From positions 26,152-90,151 of the forward strand of contig JADGNV010000122.1 of assembly GCA_017883285.1 (NCBI GenBank): DNA of 64,000 nt, given 5' to 3'. Below, one piece after another: positions 9,962-19,121 of the stretch (position 1 is its first letter; each line of letters starts with the position of its first letter). The position numbers and the translations under genes are program-made. Origin of the DNA: Candidatus Aminicenantota bacterium (lineage in GTDB: Bacteria > Acidobacteriota > Aminicenantia > Aminicenantales > UBA4085). A model generated the notes under the pieces. It was not told the DNA's origin. It did not search any database and saw nothing but the letters and a program-made list of their open reading frames with translations.

Positions 9962-11122
9962 ATGAGCGAGCCCACGTCCGGCCGGTCCGCGACGGGAGAC
10001 CTTTCGCCGCGGGCCTTGGAGCGCGCCATCCGGATCCTGGGCGGCGAAATCCGGGAAGGGAGGCCCGATCCGGAAGGCCTGTCCGCCCTGGCCGAGATCA
10101 TCTTCCCCGGCGAAGATGTTTCGGATCCGCGTTTCGTTTGTTGGATGTATGAGCAGAACCCCTCGGGGAGGGCCCTCGAATACGTCACGCTGAACAAAGG
10201 TCTCGTTTCGGGACACATCGCCGCTCTCCCGCTGCGATATCAGTTGGGCTCCCGGACGGCGCTCGGCAGCGTGGCGGTCAACGCCATCACCCACCCCGAC
10301 TACCGGGGCAAGGGCGTTTTCATCATCCTCACCGATCTCCTCAACAAGCGCTCCGCCTCCGTCGGGATCGAGTTCTCGTTCGGTTTCGCCAACCTGAATT
10401 CGGAAAAAGCCTGTCTCCGGCACCTGTCCTACCGGGAGCTCGGCCGATTCCCGCTCTGGATCCTGCCGTTCCGCTTGCCGCCCATCATGGCTGCCCGGGA
10501 ATCCAAACGGGGGATCATTTGGCGCGCGGCTGCCCGCCTCGCCCAACCCGGCGCGCGCGCCTGGTCGGCCATCCTCCGGCCGCACCTTCACAAAGGCACC
10601 ACGGTCGAGCGCCTCACCAAAATCGGCCCCGAATTCGACGCCCTGTGGGAATCCGCGAAAGGCGCCTACGGCAACATCATCGTCCGGGACCGTGCTTTTC
10701 TGGATTGGAGGTTCGTCCGGCCGCCCACGCGCCGCTATGAGATCCTCGCCGCGCGCAAGGACGGCCGCCTCCTCGGATACCTCGTTTCGACGACGACGAC
10801 CGTCCAAGGGCTGAAATGGGCGATGATCATGGACATGTTCGTCGCCGATTCGCGGGAGGGGCGCTCCGCAGCCTCCGCCTTAGCGAAAGAGCATGTCCGC
10901 CGCTCCCGGGCCGCGGGCGCTGACCTCGCTGCGGGCCTGATGTTCAAGCACGCCCCGGCCGCCGCCGGCCTTCGGCACAACGGCTTCCTCGTTTGCCCTC
11001 CCGGCCTTCTGCCCCGCGAATTCCCCATCCTGCTCCATTGGAACATGCCGGGCCCGGAGCCGGCCGGATTCTACGACATCAAGTCCTGGTTCATCACCAT
11101 GGCCGATTACGACGCGGCTTGA
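9962..11122 (+). CDS. GNAT-family N-acetyltransferase
   Basis: SVAVNAITHPDYRGKGVFIILTDLL motif; ATG at 9962. Confidence 0.75.
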   Translation: MSEPTSGRSATGDLSPRALERAIRILGGEIREGRPDPEGLSALAEIIFPGEDVSDPRFVCWMYEQNPSGRALEYVTLNKGLVSGHIAALPLRYQLGSRTALGSVAVNAITHPDYRGKGVFIILTDLLNKRSASVGIEFSFGFANLNSEKACLRHLSYRELGRFPLWILPFRLPPIMAARESKRGIIWRAAARLAQPGARAWSAILRPHLHKGTTVERLTKIGPEFDALWESAKGAYGNIIVRDRAFLDWRFVRPPTRRYEILAARKDGRLLGYLVSTTTTVQGLKWAMIMDMFVADSREGRSAASALAKEHVRRSRAAGADLAAGLMFKHAPAAAGLRHNGFLVCPPGLLPREFPILLHWNMPGPEPAGFYDIKSWFITMADYDAA

Positions 11123-11199
11123 TCCCGTGAACATGTTTTTTGCTGAACTTTTACGCTTAGGTTATAACGTTAATACGTGGCCTCAACGAAAGTTTATAT

Positions 11200-11227
11200 T
11201 TGACATCTTCGGAAATATCCGTAAAAT
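11200..11227 (+). promoter_or_regulatory. Promoter TTGACA-N16-TAAAAT
   Basis: Direct match upstream of ORF 11271. Confidence 0.75.
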
Positions 11228-11270
11228 GGGGGCTTATTTTTTGAATTGATTCAAGGAAAGGTGATCGGAT

Positions 11271-12908
11271 ATGAAAAAGAAATGGCTGTTCCTGGTCCTG
11301 TCGGCATCCGTATCCATAATGCTGGCCGCCGGAGCGCAGAATTCGAAAAAAACGCAGGCGGGCCCGAAGGCCGCGCCGCAGAAAAAGACGGCGGCGGCCC
11401 GGGTCAAGGCTGCCGGAACGCCCGTTCAAATCCAGATGCTCGACGGACTGCCGGCGGGCTGGGCATCCCTGAAGAACGTCTCGAATAACGCGACCGACAG
11501 CGAAGTCGCGGTCGGGGCCGTCGACGCCAAGGGCAACGCCTATTGCGTCTGGACGGAATGGTTCGGCGGGGTAGGCGCGCCGCGGAATATGACGTTCGCC
11601 ACGAACAAGTCGGGGACGTGGTCCACGCCCTTCGGCTGGGAGCTCGACTATCCCGACATCGACGACGTCGGATTCCCCGCCCTGGCCGTCACGACCGACG
11701 GCAACACCTCCGTCGTGGCCTATCATGACGGCGACTTGTCGCTAAACCTGATGGCCATCAAGGAACGGGAACTGGTGAACGGGACCTGGAGCGCGGTGAA
11801 GAACATCTCGGGCGCGGACGAGGCCTCATCCTACGTCACGCTCTCCACGAATCCGGTGGACAACACCATCTTCGCCGTCTGGATGGCCGACTTCGACCCC
11901 ATGAAATTGAAGTACAAATTCCGGGACCCGAGCTCGGGGCAGTGGAGCGGCGGGATGTTGGTCAACAGCGGGACGGTCGGGGGGCAATATCTCCCGAACC
12001 TCTATATCGACAAGAACGGCACGGCCCACCTCGTCTACATTGTCCGTAACGGCAACGCCTCGGTCTGGTACACAAAGAACACCAACCCGAGAGACAATTC
12101 CGGCTGGACGACGCCCCTCCAGGTTGCGGCCGACTCCGGCCTCGCCTGGACCTACCCCAAGGTGACGGCCGATTGGGACGGCGACGCTTATGTCTCCTGG
12201 CAGGGAGTCGATAAGGGCGTGAACTCGATCATGCTGCGCACCATGATCGACGGCTCATGGGGGACCGCCCAGAATTTATCGAACCTCCCCGATCTCTCCG
12301 AGACGGCCTATGTCGCCGTCAACGGGGCGACGAACGAAATGTTCGTCGTCTGGCAGACGGCCTTCGGGTATTCGACGGGGAACATCAACTGGGACATCTG
12401 CATGAAGACCTACGAAATCAACAAGACGACGGGCCAAAAGGAATGGTCGGACATCTACCGGCTGACACGATACCCCGGCCACGCGGGCGAACCGCAGATC
12501 AAGATCACGAAGGAGGGGGACCTGCACCTGTTCTTCTTCGACAACACCGTCGGGGACGGGGCGGCGGACATCTTCTATTCCTATAAAATGGCCCCCCGGC
12601 TCTACGCCGTCGGGGCGCCGACGGTGACGTCGCAGCTCAATAAGGTGCTTTTCGCCGCGGAGAAATGGAACACCGTCGCCTTCACCAAGAACCCGGACAA
12701 CGACGACACGAAGATCCAGGAATATCGCCTCTACCGGAAAAAGGTCGGCGAAAACGATGCCGCATTCGCCGTAATCGCGACGCTCAACATCTCGACGTTC
12801 CAGTATGTGGACAAGAAGTTGCCGGCCGGCCAACGCTACGCCTATCTGGTGAGCGTCGTGAACAAGGACGGGCTGGAACTCAAGTCGGGCGTCACGATCG
12901 AACCGTGA
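11271..12908 (+). CDS. Secreted beta-propeller protein with C-terminal FnIII-like domain (paralogue 1)
   Basis: Signal peptide; repeated SW/W-type blades; extensive similarity to ORF 16622-18202. Confidence 0.7.
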   Translation: MKKKWLFLVLSASVSIMLAAGAQNSKKTQAGPKAAPQKKTAAARVKAAGTPVQIQMLDGLPAGWASLKNVSNNATDSEVAVGAVDAKGNAYCVWTEWFGGVGAPRNMTFATNKSGTWSTPFGWELDYPDIDDVGFPALAVTTDGNTSVVAYHDGDLSLNLMAIKERELVNGTWSAVKNISGADEASSYVTLSTNPVDNTIFAVWMADFDPMKLKYKFRDPSSGQWSGGMLVNSGTVGGQYLPNLYIDKNGTAHLVYIVRNGNASVWYTKNTNPRDNSGWTTPLQVAADSGLAWTYPKVTADWDGDAYVSWQGVDKGVNSIMLRTMIDGSWGTAQNLSNLPDLSETAYVAVNGATNEMFVVWQTAFGYSTGNINWDICMKTYEINKTTGQKEWSDIYRLTRYPGHAGEPQIKITKEGDLHLFFFDNTVGDGAADIFYSYKMAPRLYAVGAPTVTSQLNKVLFAAEKWNTVAFTKNPDNDDTKIQEYRLYRKKVGENDAAFAVIATLNISTFQYVDKKLPAGQRYAYLVSVVNKDGLELKSGVTIEP

Positions 12909-12932
12909 CCGCTCTCTCAAGGAGGAACCGCT

Positions 12933-13676
12933 ATGGCCCCTGAAAAGCGCGATCCTCCCCAGGACGGCAACGTCCGGCGTTATTTTCAGAAAATCTACGC
13001 CAACTACCAATCGTCGGTGGAAAAAGCGCCGGTCGTGGACGTCCATCAGCGGATCAAACGGGCGATCGAGCCCCGGCTCGCCGGGATCGTCGTCGACATC
13101 GGTTCGGGCGGGGACACACGACACCGGAACCCGGCCATCACGCTCCTCGTCTCGGTCGACAACGTGTTGGAATTCCTCCGACACGCCAAAGACCCGGCCG
13201 CTTTCAACGCCGCGGGAGACGTCCGGGCGCTTCCCTTCAAAAAGGGCTCCGTGGACCGGATCGTCATCCAGTTCGTCGTCCATCACCTCACGGACGATCA
13301 CTTGGCTGGGACTCTCCGGAACGTGAGAGCGGCCGTCGCCGAATCCGCCCGGATCCTCAAGCCGGGCGGACGGATCTTTATCGTCGATTCGATGACTTGG
13401 CGGCCCCTCGACCTCATCCAGCGGGCTCTTTATCCCCTGTCCCGGGCGATCCTCCGCGGGTTCGGCCGGCCGATGGTCTTCATCCTGTCGGCCCCTTCTC
13501 TTGTCCGCATTTGCGCCGAATCCGGCCTGGCCGCGGAAAGGCCCGTCACCGTCGACTGGGGAGCGATGACCGACCTGAGCCAGGCCTTGTTCCCCAAGGT
13601 CCGGTTTCCCCTTCGATATACCCCCGCGAAGCTGACCATCCTCGAGGCCGTGAAACGGGGGGAAGGAAAGGGCTGA
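12933..13676 (+). CDS. Class I SAM-dependent methyltransferase
   Basis: VVDIGSGGD, ILKPGGRIFIVDSM. Confidence 0.85.
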   Translation: MAPEKRDPPQDGNVRRYFQKIYANYQSSVEKAPVVDVHQRIKRAIEPRLAGIVVDIGSGGDTRHRNPAITLLVSVDNVLEFLRHAKDPAAFNAAGDVRALPFKKGSVDRIVIQFVVHHLTDDHLAGTLRNVRAAVAESARILKPGGRIFIVDSMTWRPLDLIQRALYPLSRAILRGFGRPMVFILSAPSLVRICAESGLAAERPVTVDWGAMTDLSQALFPKVRFPLRYTPAKLTILEAVKRGEGKG

Positions 13677-15748
13677 TGAGAAGCTCCCGGACCGCCGACG
13701 TTTCCACCCCGGCGGTCGTCGCGGCCCTGTCTTTGGTCTTTATCTCCTACGAAGTCGCCCGGGTCCTCCGCGTCTCCATCACCTTCGACGAGGCAGCCAC
13801 CTTCCTGGTCTATATCAAGGGCGGTTTCCTGGCCCTGTTCAACTTCAACGAAGCCAACAACCATTTCCTGAACACCGTCCTGGCGAAGATCTTCACCATG
13901 ATCGGCGGGAACCATGACTTCGTCCTCCGGCTTCCGAACCTCCTGGGCTATGCCATATATCTCGCCTTCGCCTGGCTCCTCCTCAAAAGATTCGTCCGGG
14001 GGACGGCGGCCGTCCTCGGATTCGTTCTTCTCAACACGAACCCCTATGTCCTCGATTTCTTCTCGCTTTGCCGGGGCTACGGATTGTCCCTCGCTTTCCT
14101 GATGGCCTCTCTCTATTTCTTCACCCTCTTCCTCTCCCGCTCGAGCGAACAGGGATCGGAGGCCGATCGACTCCGCTCCTTGACCCGGGGTTTAGGGATG
14201 GCCGGCGTGGCCGTCCTATGCAATTTCGCGCTGCTCGACGTCTATTGCAGCCTGCTGGTCGTGGCCGCCCTTGTCCTCATCCTTGGCCGCGGGAAGGGCA
14301 GGGACGGACTTCAGATCGATCCGGCCGGCCCGAGCCGGTTTCCGGGCAGAAAGGCGGTCGTGGGATTGATTTTTCTTGCCGCCGTTTTCAATATGCTCGT
14401 CATATCCCAGGATCTGGAGCTGTCCGATTCGCTCTTCGAACCGGTCAAGATCAGGATCCCCGGCCTGGCCCTGGCAGACGCCGGCCGGATCGTCGTCAAC
14501 GGCCTGGACGAGAAAAAGGCCGAAATCCCGTCGCTGTTTAAGAACGACGAGTGGACGATCGGCGGCAAGACCGAATTCGTGGCGGGACTCCATTTCGAGA
14601 TCCCGGCGGACGCTCTCCATGCCGTTCAAGGCCTCGAGATCCATATCGGCAGCCGGACGTTCCCCATCACCAGCCAGGATTTGCGGGCCCGGTTGAACGG
14701 CCGGAAAAACCTCATTTTTAACGGCGACGAGATGATCTCCTTGAAGAGGTCTGTCCTCCCCCTTTTCAAGCCGGCCATCAATTGGAAGGGAGACGCGAAC
14801 CACCTTCGGCTAATCGCTCTCCGGTTTATGCTTCTCGCAGCGGTCTTCGCCCTGGCCGTCCTCTTCGTTTACGGAGCCGGCCGATTCTGCGTTCGACTGA
14901 AGATCCTGGGCCGGGAAGCCTACTGGAGGCTCGCCCTCCCGACCTTGGTCCTGGGCGGGCTCGTCGCCTATCCGCTTTTTCTGCTCAAGGAGGAAGGAAG
15001 TCTCTATTGGGGCGGAAACCAGGGGCTCATCCACGACACGTGGACGACCCTTGTCGACAGCTCTTTTTACGGAACGCTCTATTCGTCGCGACAGAACCTT
15101 TGGGTCGGTCTCGTCGGCATGGTCGCGACGGTCCTCTTCGCCTGGGCGATGGCCGCTCACGCTCGGAAAAAAACGCTGGCGACACACCTGCCGGAAGCGT
15201 TGATCCCGGCCGTCATCGTTTTGGCCGTCCTAGCCATGATCCTTCAGAACATTCTCTTCAATACCCTCTTCCTGATCGGAAGAACGGCTCTGTTCTTCAT
15301 CCCGCTGTCCGCGCTCTTCCTCGTCATTTCGCTGTCCTCTTTTGGGAAATTGAGCCGGACGGCCAAAGGCGTCTCTCTGTCGCTTTTGGTTGTTATCACT
15401 CTCTTTTCGGCCTATCACTTTTTCCGGACGGCAAACACGGCCATCACCGTGGAATGGCGGTTCAATGCGGATACCAAGCAGGTGATTTCGGACTTGGAGC
15501 ATCTGAAAAACGAACGCACTCCTCGCCCCAAAACGATCCGATTGGGGGTCGATTGGATCTTTTTCCCACCCTTCGTGTATTACCAAAAACAGGCCGATCT
15601 GGCCTGGCTGGATGTTCGCTCGTACGCGAAGAGGGAAAAGAACGACGTGTACTATCTGGAACGGGCGTTCAACCCCGACCTGATGGTCCTGATCAAAAGC
15701 TATCCCGCGACCGGAAATATCCTGGTCCGGCCCAAGAACGACGAATGA
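13676..15748 (+). CDS. Polytopic membrane glycosyltransferase-like protein (GT-C fold)
   Basis: Multiple TM helices, ITFDEAATF acidic loop; ATGA overlap with the upstream gene. Confidence 0.55.
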   Translation: MRSSRTADVSTPAVVAALSLVFISYEVARVLRVSITFDEAATFLVYIKGGFLALFNFNEANNHFLNTVLAKIFTMIGGNHDFVLRLPNLLGYAIYLAFAWLLLKRFVRGTAAVLGFVLLNTNPYVLDFFSLCRGYGLSLAFLMASLYFFTLFLSRSSEQGSEADRLRSLTRGLGMAGVAVLCNFALLDVYCSLLVVAALVLILGRGKGRDGLQIDPAGPSRFPGRKAVVGLIFLAAVFNMLVISQDLELSDSLFEPVKIRIPGLALADAGRIVVNGLDEKKAEIPSLFKNDEWTIGGKTEFVAGLHFEIPADALHAVQGLEIHIGSRTFPITSQDLRARLNGRKNLIFNGDEMISLKRSVLPLFKPAINWKGDANHLRLIALRFMLLAAVFALAVLFVYGAGRFCVRLKILGREAYWRLALPTLVLGGLVAYPLFLLKEEGSLYWGGNQGLIHDTWTTLVDSSFYGTLYSSRQNLWVGLVGMVATVLFAWAMAAHARKKTLATHLPEALIPAVIVLAVLAMILQNILFNTLFLIGRTALFFIPLSALFLVISLSSFGKLSRTAKGVSLSLLVVITLFSAYHFFRTANTAITVEWRFNADTKQVISDLEHLKNERTPRPKTIRLGVDWIFFPPFVYYQKQADLAWLDVRSYAKREKNDVYYLERAFNPDLMVLIKSYPATGNILVRPKNDE

Positions 15749-15782
15749 TCCCTTCGAGCCTCTTTTTCAATATGAAGAATGC

Positions 15783-15788
15783 TATAAT
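15783..15788 (+). promoter_or_regulatory. Extended -10 TGCTATAAT
   Basis: TGc-TATAAT 7 nt before ATG 15796. Confidence 0.55.
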
Positions 15789-15795
15789 TTAAACC

Positions 15796-16482
15796 ATGAA
15801 ATTATCCGTTGTCATTCCCGTCTATAACGAGAAGAATACAATTGCGGACATTATCGGGTTTGTCAAAGCCGTAGAAGATTTGGATAAGGAAATTATTGTC
15901 GTCGACGATGGCAGCAAAGATGGAACCGTAAAAATCCTGAAAGATCTTGAAAAAGTTCATCCCGATGTGAAGTTTTATTATAAAGAAAAAAACGTAGGCA
16001 AAGGCGATACTTTGCGCATCGGTTTCAGCCATACGACCGGTGATTATGTCATCGTCCAGGATGCCGATTTGGAATACGATCCCCAGGACTACAAAAAGCT
16101 TCTCCGGGCTTTAACTGAAGAAAAGGCTGACGTCGTTTACGGATCCAGATTTTCCGGAACTCGCAAAGATATGTCAACGGTTCAATATTTCGGAAATAAA
16201 CTCTTAACGATAATTACGAATCTGCTTTTTGGGATCATGCTGACCGATATGGAGACGTGCTATAAACTTATACCGGGGGATTTTGTCAGAAAGCTTCAGA
16301 TAAAATCGCCGAGGTTCGATTTTGAACCCGAAATCACGGCAAAAATACTAAAATCAGGTTTAAAATTGAAAGAAGTGCCCATTCACTACAAAGGCCGCAA
16401 ATATTCCGAAGGCAAGAAAATAACCTGGAAAGATGGTTTTGCCGCTTTATGGACCTTGTTTAAGTTTAGATTTTTCGACTGA
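15796..16482 (+). CDS. Family 2 glycosyltransferase, dolichol-phosphate-mannose-synthase-like
   Basis: LSVVIPVYNEKNTI, VDDGSKDGT, QDADLEYDP; AT-rich relative to its neighbours. Confidence 0.92.
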   Translation: MKLSVVIPVYNEKNTIADIIGFVKAVEDLDKEIIVVDDGSKDGTVKILKDLEKVHPDVKFYYKEKNVGKGDTLRIGFSHTTGDYVIVQDADLEYDPQDYKKLLRALTEEKADVVYGSRFSGTRKDMSTVQYFGNKLLTIITNLLFGIMLTDMETCYKLIPGDFVRKLQIKSPRFDFEPEITAKILKSGLKLKEVPIHYKGRKYSEGKKITWKDGFAALWTLFKFRFFD

Positions 16483-16566
16483 TTCAAAACGGCCACCGAC
16501 CGGAGCGTAGCGACGCGGGATGGTCATTATACTTCTTTGTCGCCGGACTCGAGTCCCCCGGCCTTG

Positions 16567-16595
16567 TTGACAAGGAGACTTGGTCGGGGTAAAAT
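16567..16595 (+). promoter_or_regulatory. Promoter TTGACA-N17-TAAAAT
   Basis: Direct match upstream of paralogue 2. Confidence 0.75.
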
Positions 16596-16621
16596 CTTTC
16601 TTTAAAATGGAGGAGTATGCT

Positions 16622-18202
16622 ATGAAGAGAACATCTTTTTTGTTTATAATCTGCGTGTTGGCCTTGGCCTTGATCTCCTCAGGGTCCGCGGGCCCTCAGA
16701 AGAAATCAACGGTGGCGGCCAAGGCCGTTGTCGTTAAAGCCCCGGATGTCCCGGGAACCCCGGTCGGCCTGCCCTCCGGCTGGTCCACGCCGGAAAACGT
16801 GTCGAACAATTCGGCTTACAGCGAAGGTCCGTATGCCGCGCTGGACGCCAAGGGCAACGTCTATATCAGCTGGGTCGACTGGTACGGCGGCGTCGGCGGC
16901 GGCCGGGAAATGATGTTCAACACCAACAAGCCCGGCCAATGGAATGCGGTCCGGTCCAACCAGTTGATATACACCGCCATCGACGATTCCGGGTTCCCCC
17001 AGGTCGCCGTCACCCAGGACGGCAACAATGCCATCTACGCCTGGATGGATGGCGATTTCTCGGCCGGACACATGAGCGTTTTCGGGGAGGAGCTGGTCAA
17101 TAGCACATGGAGTGGGGCTGGAGTGATCACGACACAAGTTCCGGGACCGGCCACGTACCCGACCATCGCCGCCTCTCCCGTCGATAGCACATTCTGTTTC
17201 GTCTGGCAACAGGATGTGGGTAACGGCTTCAACCTCGCCTATCAATACCGGGACGGCGCCTCGGGCCGGATGAGCTCGCCCGGATTGATGACGACCGGCC
17301 AGGTCCTTCAATATCTTCCGAATATTTTTGTCGACGCCACGGGAACGATCCATTGTGCCTATATTGTCCGCGTAGGCGAGGCCGCCATCTGGTATACAAA
17401 GAACGCCAACCCGAAAAGCCTCACGGGCTGGACAACGCCCATCGCCCTTTCGGGCGGAACGGGCCTCGACTGGTCGTATCCGATGGTGGCGGCCGCCGCC
17501 GACGGCGACGCCTATGTCGTCTGGCAGGAAGACCACAATGGGAACGAAGAGATCTATCTCAGGTACCAGGTAAACGGCGTCTGGCAATCGACGATCACCC
17601 TCTCCCAGACCGCGGCCCCCTCGGAACATCCCTCGATCGCCGTCAACCCGGTATCCAAGGAGGTCTTTGTCTCGTGGGCGGAGCTCACGGGAAGCGGGCT
17701 TGGCAATATCTATATAAAGACCTATGAGCTCAACAAAGCCACGGGCAACCTGGCCTGGTCCGACAACATCCAGGTGACGTCGTCCGGGCGGGCCCTGAAG
17801 TCGGCCATCCGAGTGACCAAGGAAGGCGATATCCACCTCATCTATGCCAACGATGGTGAGATCTGGCATACCCAAAAGCTCGCCCCGCGGCTGAGCGGCA
17901 TCCAGCCGCCCACGGTCGCATCCAAGATCAACCGGGTCCTGTTCGCCTCGGAAAAAACCCTGACCATCGATTTCGCCAAGAACCCCGAGAACGACGACGC
18001 CACCCTCCAGGAATACCGTCTTTATTACAAGAAGGCCGAGGACCCCGACACCGCGTACATTATCCTCTCGACCTTCGCCCCGACGGCCACGCTCGAATAC
18101 GTCATGAAGAAGATCCCCGTCAGCCAGAAATACAATTTCCTGGCCAGCGTCGTGAACAAGGACGGCCTCGAGCTCAAGACCACCTCGGTGCTTTCGGACT
18201 GA
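16622..18202 (+). CDS. Secreted beta-propeller protein with C-terminal FnIII-like domain (paralogue 2)
   Basis: Signal peptide MKRTSFLFIICVLALALIS; similar along its length to ORF 11271-12908. Confidence 0.7.
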   Translation: MKRTSFLFIICVLALALISSGSAGPQKKSTVAAKAVVVKAPDVPGTPVGLPSGWSTPENVSNNSAYSEGPYAALDAKGNVYISWVDWYGGVGGGREMMFNTNKPGQWNAVRSNQLIYTAIDDSGFPQVAVTQDGNNAIYAWMDGDFSAGHMSVFGEELVNSTWSGAGVITTQVPGPATYPTIAASPVDSTFCFVWQQDVGNGFNLAYQYRDGASGRMSSPGLMTTGQVLQYLPNIFVDATGTIHCAYIVRVGEAAIWYTKNANPKSLTGWTTPIALSGGTGLDWSYPMVAAAADGDAYVVWQEDHNGNEEIYLRYQVNGVWQSTITLSQTAAPSEHPSIAVNPVSKEVFVSWAELTGSGLGNIYIKTYELNKATGNLAWSDNIQVTSSGRALKSAIRVTKEGDIHLIYANDGEIWHTQKLAPRLSGIQPPTVASKINRVLFASEKTLTIDFAKNPENDDATLQEYRLYYKKAEDPDTAYIILSTFAPTATLEYVMKKIPVSQKYNFLASVVNKDGLELKTTSVLSD

Positions 18203-18221
18203 CCGGACTCCGCGGGACGGG

Positions 18222-18264
18222 CGCAGGGCGGGGTTTCGTGCCCCGCCCGAGAAGGGGAGGCAGG
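18222..18264. repeat. 43-bp direct repeat, copy 1 (hairpin GGGCGGGG/CCCCGCCC)
   Basis: cgcagggcggggtttcgtgccccgcccgagaaggggaggcagg; 1 mismatch to 18987-19029. Confidence 0.9.
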
Positions 18265-18272
18265 ACAGCCGA

Positions 18273-18857
18273 TCAGAAAACGATGGCGATCCCGCCGCCG
18301 TATTCGAATCCGCCGAGCCGAATCGTCTGGCCGCTCTCCGTGGCGTTGACCCATGTGTATTTGAGCATGCCGTTGAGGCGGAGGGGGAAGCTCTTGCCGA
18401 ATTCGATATAGATCCCGCCGAGGACGTGCGTCCCCGTGGCCACGTTCAAAGTCGTTCCGATGGGGTTGGATTCGTAATAGAAATAGAAATCGGCCCCGCC
18501 GCCCAAGTACGGAATGATATAGTTCGTCGGGAGCTCGTAGCGCAGGCCGAGCGAGAGGGGGATCATCAGGAAGTTCGTCACCTCCTGCGTGTAGGTCAGC
18601 GCCCCGGTCTTGGAGAAGGCCTTGATCTGGGCGTAGAAGTCGATCCCGGCGGCGATCGACGAGGAGAGGAGGATGCCCCGGATGGTGTTCGATCCCTGGG
18701 GATAGACCGCCTTAAAGAGGGTGTCGGTGACGGTGTAAGGCCCGAGGAAAAACTCGAACGTCCCCTGTTTTCGGCCGTTCTCGACGGCGAACGTCGAAAG
18801 GGACGTGGCGAGAATCAGGGCCGCCACCGCCGCCGTGCGTCGCGCGTGCGTTCTCAT
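18273..18857 (-). CDS. Outer-membrane beta-barrel protein
   Basis: Signal peptide, alternating beta pattern, similar to the C-terminus of ORF 37-1092. Confidence 0.7.
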   Translation of the reverse strand: MRTHARRTAAVAALILATSLSTFAVENGRKQGTFEFFLGPYTVTDTLFKAVYPQGSNTIRGILLSSSIAAGIDFYAQIKAFSKTGALTYTQEVTNFLMIPLSLGLRYELPTNYIIPYLGGGADFYFYYESNPIGTTLNVATGTHVLGGIYIEFGKSFPLRLNGMLKYTWVNATESGQTIRLGGFEYGGGIAIVF

Positions 18858-18902
18858 GTCGCTCCCCGAAAGTTATAACATCCGGCCCGCGGCGCTGTCA
18901 AA

Positions 18903-18956
18903 TGACGAGCGGCGCTATGCCCCGGGTCAAGGCCCGGGGCATAGCGCCGCTCGTCA
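18903..18956. repeat. Perfect 24-bp inverted repeat with 6-nt loop
   Basis: TGACGAGCGGCGCTATGCCCCGGG-TCAAGG-CCCGGGGCATAGCGCCGCTCGTCA. Confidence 0.97.
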
Positions 18957-18962
18957 AGGGTT

Positions 18963-18985
18963 CCAAGGGGGAGTCGCCCCCTTGG
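18963..18985. repeat. Perfect 9-bp hairpin CCAAGGGGG-agtcg-CCCCCTTGG
   Basis: Read directly. Confidence 0.95.
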
Positions 18986-18986
18986 T

Positions 18987-19029
18987 CGCAGGGCGGGGTT
19001 TCATGCCCCGCCCGAGAAGGGGAGGCAGG
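18987..19029. repeat. 43-bp direct repeat, copy 2
   Basis: See 18222-18264. Confidence 0.9.
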
Positions 19030-19107
19030 GCGGCCGGCTCTTCCCGGCGCCCGTTGGAAGGGGTCTTCCCCTCCAAATTGACCGCCCCTGACGCGCGCCG
19101 ATTGTGA

Positions 19108-19113
19108 TATAAT
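19108..19113 (+). promoter_or_regulatory. Extended -10 TGaTATAAT 8 nt upstream of the ftsK ATG
   Basis: Read directly; -35 is poor. Confidence 0.5.
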
Positions 19114-19121
19114 TTTGCGCG

